DNA of 64,000 nt, taken from Sphagnum magellanicum (Eukaryota; Streptophyta; Sphagnopsida; Sphagnales; Sphagnaceae). The stretch covers positions 5,642,001 through 5,706,000 of the forward strand of contig CM038923.1 of assembly GCA_021904315.1 (NCBI GenBank). Reading direction: 5' to 3'. The stretch's first letter is position 1; each line of letters opens with the position of its first letter. This document shows, in pieces, positions 1 to 10,585 of the stretch. Made by a program: the position numbers and the translations under genes. Below the pieces are notes generated by a model. The model worked only from the letters and a program-made list of their open reading frames with translations. It was not told where the DNA came from and did not search any database.

Positions 1-1150
1 AAAACGATAAACTTACAAACTAACTGCATGAAATGAGGGAATCAAAGGAACATGTAATGGGTAGTTTTCTATGTGTAAATGTTTTTCAAGTTTAAATTAA
101 CGTCAATGACATGGCTTGCAAACAAACTACAAAAAGGATTACATTATGACACTTGACACATTGAACCCCACACCACTTCATGTTCTGTTTTTTTAAGGTA
201 ACTTCACAATTTGTTATTTTCACAAACAAAACATTACAACAAAAATTTCCATTTTACTCCAATCAATAATAGAATTCAATGTTTCTTGAGCATTTAAAAC
301 TAGAAACCTTGTTTAATGAACTACAAACCTAAACCAACTACAAGATTTTCTTATTTATGTACTTTGATAACAAGAACCTTAATCTAAAACCTAGAAATTA
401 AATTTTAACCTCAACCTACAAAAGACTAAAACAAGGAAATCAAATATAAGTAGAAAAAAAGGTCCCGTACCTTGAGGTGCTTGGGGTGATGAAGACACTT
501 TGAATTTAAATGTTGGTTTGGGGTGAGCTATGAGCTCAAGGTTTTTGAAACAAAACAAATTTGCAAGTTTCTAATTAGTACCTTAAGTGAAACATTATTA
601 TAACCATTATGCTTGAATGAACAAACCAACAACTATAAAAGGAGAAATGTGGGACTCTAGGTCATTGCGATTTGTAAATATATAACTCGATCGAATTTGA
701 TCCTTGAACTTAAGAACGAATCGAGTTCACTTTCTTCAAGGCATTTCATTGAAAGAAAACGAACCCTATCTAAACCAAAGATCAAATCCTAGCCTTGACT
801 TGTAGAGGCTTGATGCAAAACAACCAAATAGAAGAGGAAATGGGCATACCTAGAGGCATTTAACATGATGCAAACACTTGAAATGAATGACAAACACTTG
901 AAAGCTTCAACAATGAACAAAAAACACAAGTTAACACTTGAGTGTTAGGAGCTTGCAATGTGTGGAAGACCAAAAACCCTATGACAACCTAAATCTAGAC
1001 TACACAGGGCATAGGTGACGCATGTAATGAAATTTTGTCATCATCCTAACTACATTAGATGGGAAGTCTACGCATGCTGAAGAGAATTTTGAAATTTTGA
1101 ATCTCATTTTTCAAGCATGACCCCACATGTGTGCCACATGTGAATGTGAA
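1..1150. other. Gene-free AT-rich stretch
   Basis: I see no coding frame, RNA gene or element end here. The sequence is AT-rich and nearly free of CG dinucleotides, as in the transposon-derived parts of the window. It is probably decayed repeat DNA. Confidence 0.5.
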
Positions 1151-2250
1151 AAAGCCCCAATCCTTACCAAGCACTATAACCTTTGGCGCCACCTATTCCT
1201 TTTATTGTGTTTGTACTCGGTAGGTGTCCTAAGTGACCTATGCTTACTAGGTAGATTATTAGGCATGTAGGAAGCCTACTAGCCTAAGCTTACTTTAAAT
1301 ACATAATCTAGGCCTATTAAGTAAATAACATAATTCATTTAGGTCTAATAGATAGGTAGCCTATCCTACTAACTAGATAAGTAACCAAGGCCACCTATAT
1401 AAGCCTACTCTAGGTAGGTAGCTAACCGAAGCTATCAAGGTCTATTCAATGGTTACATAACATAAGCCACCTAGGCCTACTAAGTAGGTAACATAACCTA
1501 AGCCACTTCGGCCTATTAACTATATATGTAGCTTAGTTTAAGCCACTTCGGACTACTAACTATATATGTAGCTTAGTTTAAGCCACTTAAACCTACAAAG
1601 TAGGTAGCCTAACCTAGGCCACCTAAGCTTACTAAGTAGGTAGCCTAAGCCTAGGCTTACCTAGTAGGCTAGGCTACCTACTTAATATGCCTAGGCTAAG
1701 TTTATTAATAGGTTAGTAGGTACCTATGTAGCCTACAAAATATCATATGTGCATAAGTAGCATACTAGGTAGGCATAAACATAAACCTAGTACAAGTCCC
1801 TATAAGGCTTAATAGAATATAACCTACATGTTATTTAAGTACATGCATTTATTAATAAGTACTTGTTACTTACCTAGGCTAACCTATCTATTTATGTAAG
1901 TAGTGTAAAAAAATTCAAGTTCATTTAGTACAATATGTTAAAGAAAAATCATGGAAGTTAATTACAATATGTTATTTTTAAAAATCACTTTATGAGGTGT
2001 TAATGCAATGGTTAAAAACTTGACTCTTCAATGTGAAGTTGAGAAGTTCAAGTCTCCACACTTGCAATTTAAACTACCTAGGGTATTTCGGTGACTTAAA
2101 TAGGTAGCATAAGTTGCAAAGCTTATTTGACCACCAACCTAGGTTATTTGGCTTAGCCTAGAAGGTTTGGCCTAATCTAAGTGGCTTGATTTAACTTAGG
2201 TTAAGCCACTTAAACCTAGGACATAAGGTTGATAAATAAATAAGTAATTT
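1150..2250. repeat. CTAGG-rich degenerate repeat field
   Basis: This stretch is built from short variants of CCTAGG, TAGGTAG, GCCTACT and AAGCCACTT on both strands, such as 'aagccacctaggcctac' near 1473. The words run in both orientations, so it can fold on itself in many ways. No coding frame is present. Similar words recur near 8.46, 9.95-10.08, 56.9 and 63.0-64.0 kb, which suggests a dispersed, simple-sequence-like family. Its function is unknown. Confidence 0.6.
1500..1590 (+). repeat. 40-bp direct tandem repeat
   Basis: A 40-bp unit beginning 'aagccacttcgg' occurs at 1500 and again at 1540, with a third partial start at 1580. The units contain 'ctatatatgtagcttag'. Copies one and two differ by only a few bases, so this duplication is younger than the field around it. 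Confidence 0.75.
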
Positions 2251-2339
2251 TTTGAAATTAATTCCAGTGACAATAATTTTCATCGGAGCTAGTTTAAATA
2301 CAGCAGCTTTAGGTTCCATAAGTCATCGTACACTAGACA

Positions 2340-2976
2340 GTTATAACGCGGAGTTCTGGTTTGGAATTGATTTTTAAAATTATAGAACGTCGCTTGGTTT
2401 TTTCTGTCGTTTCACATTTTTTGTTGTAGCGACGTATTGAGTGACGGTGGAGGTGATGGGCATTCAAGCAGCAGCAGCGCGAGATGGAGGAGGAGCAGCT
2501 TCCACCAGCCGCTTGCTTCAGCTGGGTGTGATTTGGCAGATGGAGTTGTGCGACCGGGGAACTTTGATGCTCTGCATGTTGGACGTATACTAGCATTATA
2601 TCAGGAAGAGCTGCAGAGATTGGAATCCCTTTCTTGCTCTCTTTCTCTGGTATGACCTCTTTCTCTCTTCTGTATTTCTTTCTTTCTCTTTTCCCTTCTT
2701 TCAGAGAGCTTTTGAAGACATTTTTCTGCAAGAGATCATTTTGTAGGTTCTGCAGAATGTGTTATTGATTGTGTTTTTTTCTTTTTCTTCTTTTGGGGGT
2801 GGCAAGGAAAATACGCGCCAGAATTTGCCTTCCTCCTCCTCCTCGCTTACAAAATGCATCCCAGATTCTTGCAACGACGAGACGGATAGTGAGGACGAAT
2901 GGAAAAGAGAAGAATAGAAGGAGCGGTGGGGAGAGTGAGTGTCACCCTGGATCGAGGGGAAGGATGGCGCTAGGCG
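2340..2976 (+). promoter_or_regulatory. GC/CpG-richer 5' flank of the V-ATPase C relic, with unidentified coding-like segments
   Basis: Base composition changes sharply here: CG dinucleotides become common, as in unmethylated plant promoters. Two short open segments look coding but I do not recognise them. One (2440-2652) reads GNFDALHVGRILALYQEEL near its end and is followed by GTATGA and a pyrimidine tract ending in CAG at 2704. The other (2808-2893) has a Ser-run followed by an acidic DETDSEDEW stretch. They could be 5' UTR, a short upstream gene, or exons of a lost gene. No start codon is convincing: the longest frame opens on TTG. The real ATG of the downstream relic is at 2977. Confidence 0.4.
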
Positions 2977-5079
2977 ATGGCAGTTTTCAAGTATATTTTA
3001 GTTTCGTTGCCACTGCAGGGATCGTCTTCTTCCGCACGGAAGAATTTGCAGTGCGGCATCTCCAACACTGCGTTTGATATTGCTACTTACAAGTTACGCG
3101 ATGTCAAAGAACACCGGAGTTTCTAGATCTCAGAGCATCTTTTGCTTCCGCTCGGGATCGTATCAGCTGGTTGCTTCTCGTATGACCTATCAGGGTAGCA
3201 TAGTATGCGCAAGGACGCCTTTTTGAGGACCTTTTTTTTCTTGCTGGGATCCATGTGTTGTTTCGCTTCATTGCGGATCTGAAAGTGCTGTTGGCGGAAC
3301 GTATCCAGTATGTCGGAAAGTGTGAAGATTGTAATTCGTAATCGATCAGTGAACAAGGTTTGTCATGGCATTGGCGGGGCATAGGAGGTGTCCGCATGTT
3401 CCGATACGATTAGAACTGCCCGTTGTTGTTACATGTGGTAATGTTTGAAGATGGATTGGTGAAGTCTTTTGTATTTTGCAGTTTCATATTCCAGATTTGC
3501 GTGTTGGAACATTGGACTCTTTACTGGCCCTCACCGATTATTAAACAAAGGTGAGAGACAATCTGCTCACTCATCGCGCTTCTTTACGCTCGTTTGCATT
3601 CTGAAACCCAGTGACGAACTGGAGCGAGTGGCCATTGCAGATTGAAGCACTCTGGCTATGGATGGTGTTCCTATCGATTCTTATGTCACCAAGTGAATCT
3701 GGAAAACCAAACCATTTCCTTCTTCTGATTTCTTCTGACCTGAAAAACTCCTCACAACTTTGAATAGAGGACTTCAAGTAGTTTCCTTCCTGTCTTTTGC
3801 ATTACCTTGAGAACTCAGAAGGAAGGATGACACTCAAGCATACCATCATACTTAGTTGCATCTCTGGGCACATGTGAGATAATAGCATTCACACAGTTGG
3901 AAAGGGACAATATCTGCAGAGGAGTTGGACATACCACAAACATTCTTTTCCATTTGAGCCCCATTCTCCTCCAAGAAGGGAGCAGTTGGACACTTGAGAA
4001 ATTAGGTCTGTGTTTGTCTTAAACTGTATATGGGCATGGAAGAACCTGGATAAGGCAGAAGGCTTCACAAACCTTAAATCATTTGGATTGTCCTTGGCAT
4101 GGATCTGAGAGACATTAGATCTTGTAAGCCAGCTGCTTGTGCCACATGAAGTTCTGGTTCTAAGGTGGAAGAAAGTTTGCGCTTGAATAATTTAGCTGCT
4201 AGTCCAGCATATGTACCAAATATCTCACCACAGGAAAACGGTTAAATGGGAGGAGCAGATAGATGAACATAAACATCTCTTTGAAGTGGTCTTGTTGGCT
4301 TGCATCTACACTGGCAGTGCTTGAAGTGGAACTGAAGGTCCAGTTGGCTGCAGGTTCAGTTGGGATGAAGTAAAGTATCCTACCATGACACCTTTGAGGG
4401 AGGTTGTGAATGCTATTCAAGATAGTGTGGCTAAGCTTGACTTAGATGATCTAAATGTGTGCAAAGTCTGCAACCCAGCTCCATTGTGTTTTACTGTCCT
4501 AAAAAGAGCAGAACATGATAATGTGAGGGTGAGAATCTACAAGCATTCTGTTTTAAGTGTGGGAGAAAAGGTCATTTTGTTGAACTTCATTCAAGGTGAT
4601 ACTTCAGATACCATTGTGGCTCTCACCGTGAGTTGAACTGCTATCACTAAGTCCTACTAGTAAAATTGCAACACTGGCCACCTTTTTGTCGAATTTTCAA
4701 TTGGTGAAAGAATTCAACCTTTACCTTTCAATTCCAGTGTTGCCATATCATGATAGGGAGGGGTTGTGTATTTGCAGGTCAGAGTAGAGCAGTATAGCAA
4801 TGTGAAAACACAATTGAGTACTACACTTCAAAAACAGGAACAGTTGGAAACAGTTCTTGGATCTCAAGGTAAGGGACACCCACTTTCCCATCAGTAATTA
4901 CTGCTGTTGTTTCTGAAGAAGACAATCCATTCATGTCTGCTGCTGCAACTGCTGCTCTCTATGAACCTTTTGTTTGTTTGTGGCAAATGCATGAACTTTA
5001 CTATCTGCATGTGGGTACAGGCAAACAAGCAAAGCACGATCCCCAAGAGCTTGTTCAGCAAGTGGATGAATCCATGTGA
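2977..5079 (+). pseudogene. VHA-C: V-type proton ATPase subunit C (VHA-C/DET3-like), truncated unprocessed pseudogene
   Basis: Subunit C joins the V1 motor to the stator of the proton pump on vacuole and Golgi membranes. Five exon-like blocks follow the family in order. 2977-~3093 starts MAVFKYILVSLPLQGSSSS, matching the usual start up to SLPVQGS. 3482-3692 gives FHIPDLRVGTLDSLLAL and, later, DGVPIDSYVTK. 4354-4456 gives FSWDEVKYPTMTPLREVV. 4778-4868 gives VRVEQYSNVKTQL. 5021-5079 follows last. GT-AG borders at 3693/4353, 4457/4777 and 4869/5020 keep phase, so this is a genomic duplicate, not a processed copy. It is broken: TAA at 3542 and TGA at 3643 are in frame, the frame shifts between them, the exon 1 donor (AAG|TTACG, about 3093) is not GT, and TGA at 5077 ends the match. 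The C-terminal half of the roughly 375-residue family is missing. Family identity is sure; loss of function is very likely. Confidence 0.85.
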
Positions 5080-5517
5080 GCTTTAGTGCAGAGTGTGCAT
5101 TTTTGCTTCAACCCAAAGGCTAATTGTCTGCCCAAGGAGGAGCTTGATACATCATTGTCTGCTGCATCATCATCAAACAAGGATACCAGTGCAGCTGCTG
5201 CGGCCTTGACTACTACTGCTTCTTTCGAAACGACAGATAGTGCATGCTTGAAAGCAAGTTCTTCTTTTCTACTTGCCAACAAGGAGGTGGTGGTGTTGGT
5301 GGTAGAACCTGCAGCAGACTGCAAAGAAAAAAAGAAGAAAAAATCTGATGAGAGCAGTGGCAGCAGCAGCAGCAACAGAGAGACAACAGGGATGGTGGCA
5401 TTGGGTTGTCGCCATTGTTCCATGTTTTTCATGCTATCACTCTTTTCCCCTTTGTGCCCTAGCTATGGAGAGAGCTTACTGCACGCAGCAACAGATGATC
5501 ATGACAAAGATAGATAG
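5080..5517 (+). other. Ser/Ala/Lys-rich open frame after the V-ATPase C relic
   Basis: The frame of the last V-ATPase C block stays open for about 145 codons after the TGA at 5077. It holds poly-Ser, poly-Ala and a KEKKKKK run but no V-ATPase C signature. No ATG begins it: the first in-frame start-like codon is GTG at 5086. Triplet repeats (GCA/AGC) keep several frames open at once, on both strands, so an open frame here is weak evidence for coding. It may be a diverged exon, a fused neighbour or a non-coding low-complexity tract. Confidence 0.3.
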
Positions 5518-5556
5518 TTGTGAAGTGGGGTTCATGGGAGGAATGTGACATAGGCC

Positions 5557-5807
5557 TTGCTTAGTGTCATTGTCAGGAAAAAGCCAATGACAATGAGTCT
5601 AAGCAGAGCTGTAGCATGAAGAGGAAGAAGACAAAAAGGAACAACAACAGTAGTAGGAGAAGGCTCTGAAAACAAGACTGATGCCCTGAACAAGCCCATC
5701 ACTCCCCGCTGCCTGGTTTGCACCACCGCCACAATCCCTGCCCCCAAGCTCTGACATTTTGCTTAGGGCCATTGTCAGGAAAAGGCCAATGACAATGCCT
5801 TTAAGCA
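5557..5807 (+). repeat. Duplicated palindrome-bearing 45-bp repeat (5557-5605 and 5759-5807)
   Basis: 'ttgcttagtgtcattgtcag' at 5557 recurs as 'ttgcttagggccattgtcag' at 5759. Both copies continue through a GCCAATGACAATG block to 'taagca'. Each copy contains the inverted pair CATTGTCA / TGACAATG about 12 nt apart and can form a short hairpin. The two copies lie about 200 bp apart in direct orientation. Function is unknown. Confidence 0.6.
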
Positions 5808-6190
5808 TATTGAAGAAGGTTGGCACACCCATCACTAGAAATCATGTCAAGATGGAAGCCTTCCAAGCACAAATGGGAAGTCAAGCACAAGACCAAGGAA
5901 TTCAGCACCATGAGAGGAGAGATAATTTTTCAAAACAACCATCAGAAGAAGAGGAGGCATGTGAGAGCAGATCATGCATGAGCACTTACTTTCTTGTACA
6001 AACCCACCACCACCCTATCCTTTCAATTGCTATAACCACTTCTTCTTACACTTGGAAGAAACTGTGTGCTTTTATGACATTTTACATCTGCAGTAGTTTG
6101 CAAAAGACATCTTGTCTTCCACCAATCATCTCAATTTTTTTGTTTTGGAATCCTTGTTGTATGTGTTTGCTTGTTGGGTTTTTTCTGTAA
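5789..6190 (+). other. Unrecognised open frame
   Basis: From an in-frame ATG at about 5789 the frame runs some 130 codons. It begins MTMPLSILKKVGTPITRN, becomes Gln/Glu-rich (SKQPSEEEEACES), then turns hydrophobic and Cys-rich at the end. The tail from about 5990 looks like translated non-coding DNA. I recognise no domain. It could be the 3' part of a decayed gene belonging to the CpG-rich island, or chance. Confidence 0.2.
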
Positions 6191-6199
6191 GATGTCTGT

Positions 6200-8560
6200 C
6201 AACTTTGGTTGACAGTCAGTAGCACACAGTTAATACTTAGATCAAGGATATGGAGTGCTTTATGTCCTGTGTCTTTTTATTTGGTAGCTCACTGCTTACT
6301 CATTGGTTAAATAAGGATTCACATTGAAGAGCTTATTTTGTATTCAATGCAAGCTTGCGACATTGTAGAAGAAGATCTTGCATCTTAGGTTATGCTGTTA
6401 AGTCATGATTCTATACTCTGAGGCAAAAAGGTCCAAAAGCTGATGAGCAAAGGACTGTGAACCCAATCTGATTTTATCTTTGCAGTCTTGGCAACAACCT
6501 TTCCACTACTCAATTGATGTTATTCTTTAGCCTTTCCTTAAGGAGATCTACTTGGTTAGTATGTATTTGTGCTTTAATTATTTAATTGTGTGTTGGCATA
6601 CAAACACACACAAATATATGTACAAACTCAGTTTCATATTTGGTTTACACAGTACTTTTCATTGCCACCTTTGACACATCAACTTTCTTAGTTTGATACT
6701 ATGCCACCCTAACATATGCCTGATTGTGCAGTACCTATTGTTGCAAAAAAAAGCTTCACTGGACCTAACCATAACTGACCCCTTCTTTGCCTTCTTGTTA
6801 CATGAGCAAAAGGAGGGGTAGTGGTTGCAACAGATTCCTTAAGGTGGAGACGAGGATAAATGTAGCCTCATTAAAAGTTGACATTGGTTTTCTGCAAAAC
6901 ACAAAGCATGTTGCGTTGATGGTTTTCTCCAAAACATGAACCATACTGTACCCATGGTTTTCTCCAAAACACAAAGCACGTCATACCACGCACCAATCAA
7001 GATTGCCAACAAGCCCACCACCCCTCTTGAGCAGGAAAACATCATACTTCTTCACATCTGCTATCATTTGTTCAATAGGTTTGTCATGGAGGTAGGTAGG
7101 AATTATAGGCAGATTTAGACAAACAAACAAACCTATGTGTTTCTGAATTATGTTGATGAGAAATCTATACAATTTACTTTTAATTATAAAGTCCCAGTAA
7201 ACTTTTGGGAGCAACACCAATCTAATTTTACCCCATTGTCATAATTCACAACCAGTTTTTTTAATTTTTAAATCTATCCATTTAAAATATGAACTTTTTC
7301 ATATTTATGCCAATAATATTTAAAGCAGAAATTTCAAAAAACAATTCTGATAGTAACAGTAATAAGAAGGCGAAAATTTATAAATCTTCTTATAGAAGAG
7401 GATTTTCATGTCATTTGAGCAAATTTTTCAAGGGTTTGTTATTTTCATGTTGTCTTAAGTAGATCATTTTGATCCCTTTTTTTTTGTGACATATTTGACA
7501 TTGTTTTGCACCATTGTCACATCACCACGACACTATTCCAATCACAAAAAAAACATTTGACCCCTAGAATGGTATTAGGAATCTTGTCATGATCATTGCT
7601 TTAGAATTATCACAAGCATTTGGCAACTCATAATCAAAGACTTGTAATTCATTTCACACATGATATTGTTGCTCATTTAAATTAAATATTAACATTTAAT
7701 GAATTTTGGGTTGGATTCATTACAAATTAATCTGCATTTTCCTTCCGATATTTTGTGAGATTGAAATTTTTCATTATTTAGCCCTACCTAAAATGTCATA
7801 TCTATAGCAGTTGGATTGGCATAAGTTTGGGTTGACAACAAAAACTCCGAATTTTAGTTGCATGCTTTTGACCATATGGGTCATAGGAGAATTTAAAAAG
7901 AGGTGGGGAAGATAAAACCTCTAGAAATGCTACAATTTTAATTGAATTGGTAGCCTATATGGTTTATTAAAATAATGTAATTGGCAAGAAAAGACAAAAA
8001 TGATTTCATGGACAATCTATATGATTATGGATTACCAATGTTTAGTAACTAATTTTTTTTCAAATAATTTCAGTTACAAAAATTTCGTAAAGTTGGTATA
8101 TGGGTGGTTTTCTAAAAAAATTCGTAAGCTCTTTATTGATTTTGCGTAATCTTTCATATGGTTGTCCCTAGACAATTTCAAACATATTTCCAAATATAAC
8201 TACCTCATTTTTTTCTTAATAACTATCTCTTATCCTTATAACTATTTCATCCCTTTCCTTACCCACCAACATGGATATGAAAAGGCAAATTAACATGTGC
8301 ATTTTTATGTCCATGATATTTATATTAATTACAATAAAATTTAACATTGACATAAATAATGATGAATTATTAATAATCATATGTGAACAAAATAAGAAAG
8401 AAAATTATTATTGGTAGTGCGTAACAATGCAAAGCCCAAGTTATTAGGTCTCTTGATTAGGTAGGTAGGTAAAGTAGGGTAGGGTAAGGTAGGTAATTAA
8501 TTAATTAATATTTTCATATTAATTTTTAATTTAAAAAATTAATAATATATATTTTTGATC
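6200..8560. other. Gene-free stretch with a short triple repeat
   Basis: I see no gene. Composition becomes AT-rich and CG-poor after about 6.2 kb. Three near-direct copies of 'ggttttctccaaaacacaaa' begin at about 6887, 6921 and 6956, roughly 35 bp apart. A GGTAGGTAGG-type tract followed by (ATTA)n lies at about 8458-8510. Confidence 0.45.
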
Positions 8561-8561
8561 A

Positions 8562-9369
8562 TTGCCCAAATTATATTATAGTCACAATGATTTAGTCAAA
8601 AAAACCTTATCAAAAAAATCAACCAAAAAAACTCAGTCAAAATGGTCGGGTCCAAAATGGGACTTTGGTCAACTTGGACATGGGGGCAAAAAAAACATAT
8701 GGGAGGTTTTTACAACCAAAATTCATGATAAAAAAATTGTGATTTCTTATAGTGAGCAATGATCCATTGAATGCTCTAGACTCCAACATGAGGAGGAGTG
8801 GGGAGGTGCTAAAGTAATGCATCTTCCAATGCTAAATTCTTTTATCATGTCCACATCCAGAGTCTCCTACAAAGGCACATTAGCATCCTCATTTGCAAAT
8901 GTGGATGCAACCCCCTTCCCTTCCTCCTTGGACTTAGTTTTTATTTTAGAAAGATTTTTTCACTTTCCACCTTCAACTTGTGTCCCTGTAAAATTGGCAA
9001 GGTTTTCCATGAAGGCAAGTTCTAAATTCTTCATCAATGAAATTTTTGGAATATTTTTTTTGGACGATACAGGTACCAACCACACTTGAAAAGATGAGAA
9101 GGAAGCCACTCCTTTAGGAAGTCTTTGTGAAACATGGTGCTATATGCTTTGGGGTTATGTTAGATTTCCATGAGATTGGGGAGCTCGTCAATGGCACCTT
9201 AGGCCAACCACACATGACAAAATATCTAGAAAAACATGCTAAACTTACAAAGTTACAACATTCCATTTGTATTCTACATAATTCTAAGGTTGTTTTTCTA
9301 CCTTTTGACACCAAAAGTAAGGAAAACAATATTGGATTCAGGTTGAAAGATATAGGGGTTTCAAATTAG
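8562..9369 (+). pseudogene. Decayed coding relic, part 1 (probable transposase-like protein of unknown family)
   Basis: Several adjoining plus-strand frames are open but lack good starts. The best (9127-9369, first codon GTG) reads HGAICFGVMLDFHEIGELV and LGQPHMTKYLEKHAKLTKL with balanced composition, unlike chance AT-rich frames. Upstream pieces (8562-8762, 8817-9089) show the same coding-like texture but are separated by stops. I cannot name the family. Position and decay suggest a transposon gene that continues in the 10.6-11.9 kb relic. It could instead be a dead host gene. Confidence 0.35.
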
Positions 9370-10087
9370 TTATATGGAAAGGGATTCACTGCAAGACAAG
9401 AATGCAAGGTAATTACTACTTGGTCTCAATGCTTCCCATGGAATCGATAATAAAAAAATGGCAAGAAATAAAATATATGTATAACACATGCTTGAAAGCC
9501 TCATTGCCCCCTAGACTCATTAGTACAAAATGTGGGTGTTGTCACTAGCTTAAATCATTATGGAACCTTAATAGTGAAATAACTTTACTTAGCCCTAAAT
9601 CCTAATCCACCATAGGTGAATTGGATCACTATGTTGTAAACCTATCTCATTATATATAGTTCATTGAATCTATTATAATAGAATTAGATCACTATGCAAT
9701 GGACCCAATTTGTTATATTTGAAACTAATTGACTTGAAACATTGTATAATTATTAAACAAGTATAGGATATGCAATTGAAAAAATTAAATATATATGTGT
9801 TTACTTTTGTTGCAACCCAAAACATTGTTTCATTGCCATTAATTGGTTTACATTACATATGTTAACCCAATATGGATTTTTGGTCATAAGATTACATTAA
9901 TGTTGGCCGGTGCCTTAATAAAAATGTGAATAATCAAAAAATAGCTTAAAATTAAAATAACTAATAGTAGCCAATCTAGAATAGCCTATAATAGTCAAAA
10001 GTAACTTAAGGTGGAATGGTTTTAAAAAACCAAATGTAGCCTATTTATAATAGTCTCTAATAGGCTATAGCCAAAAGTAACTTAAAG
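9370..10087. other. Gene-free stretch, with 'aatagcctata' repeats at its end
   Basis: No gene is seen. The last 150 bp (about 9940-10085) is made of variants of 'taatagcctataatagtcaa' and 'aaaagtaacttaaggtgg', the same word type as the 63-64 kb field. Confidence 0.45.
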
Positions 10088-10180
10088 CACTAATAGAAAA
10101 TAGCCATTTTGCAATCGATCCCTACAACTAATTTTTAGTCGCATGTGACATTTGCAACTAAAATCTTAATGGTCACATTG
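10088..10180 (+). mobile_element. CACTA-type transposon terminus
   Basis: The sequence opens CACTAATAGAAAATAGCCAT and continues TTTTGCAATCGAT, then CAACTAATTTTTAGTCGCA. This closely parallels the terminus at 55518 (CACTAGTAGAAAATGAACAT, then TTTTGCAATTG and CAACTAATTTTTAGTTGCA). CACTA/EnSpm elements begin with CACTA and carry short subterminal repeats like the TTGCAACT words here. I found no convincing opposite end, so only the terminus is annotated. The coding relic at 10.6-11.9 kb could lie inside it. Confidence 0.6.
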
Positions 10181-10585
10181 AACAACTGTATATAAATATT
10201 TTTGAATTTGATTAATCAATATGGTGTTCAAAAGTACTTATTCATTAAAAAATTTAATGAAACAAATTTGTGTAAAATTATGACATAAAGATCATTGTAT
10301 ATTCAAAGGAAGGAAAATAAATAAAATTTATTTTCTCTTTGGTAAAATATACTTGACACATACTTGAAACAAATGTTACATTACAAAAAGTAGGCTTCAA
10401 AAGTTACTTACATTTTTAAAAACTTACTTGAAACCTATTTTTACAATGAAATTTTTTTAAATTAATTCATAATAGTGAAAAAGTATTTTTCTTTATCATT
10501 TAAGTAAATAGATTAATGTATAATAATTTTGTGATGGGTTTTGGTCTTACTTTTTATTAATTAAATAAGTAGATTACCAAGGACA

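Noticed and set aside
2964-3076. ATG at 2964 as the V-ATPase C start
   Set aside because: That frame does not match the family; the ATG at 2977 in another frame gives the known N-terminus without any frame change.
5055-5432. Long minus-strand frame opposite the Ser/Ala-rich stretch
   Set aside because: It is open because GCA/AGC/TCA triplet repeats leave few stops in any frame; it has no domain.
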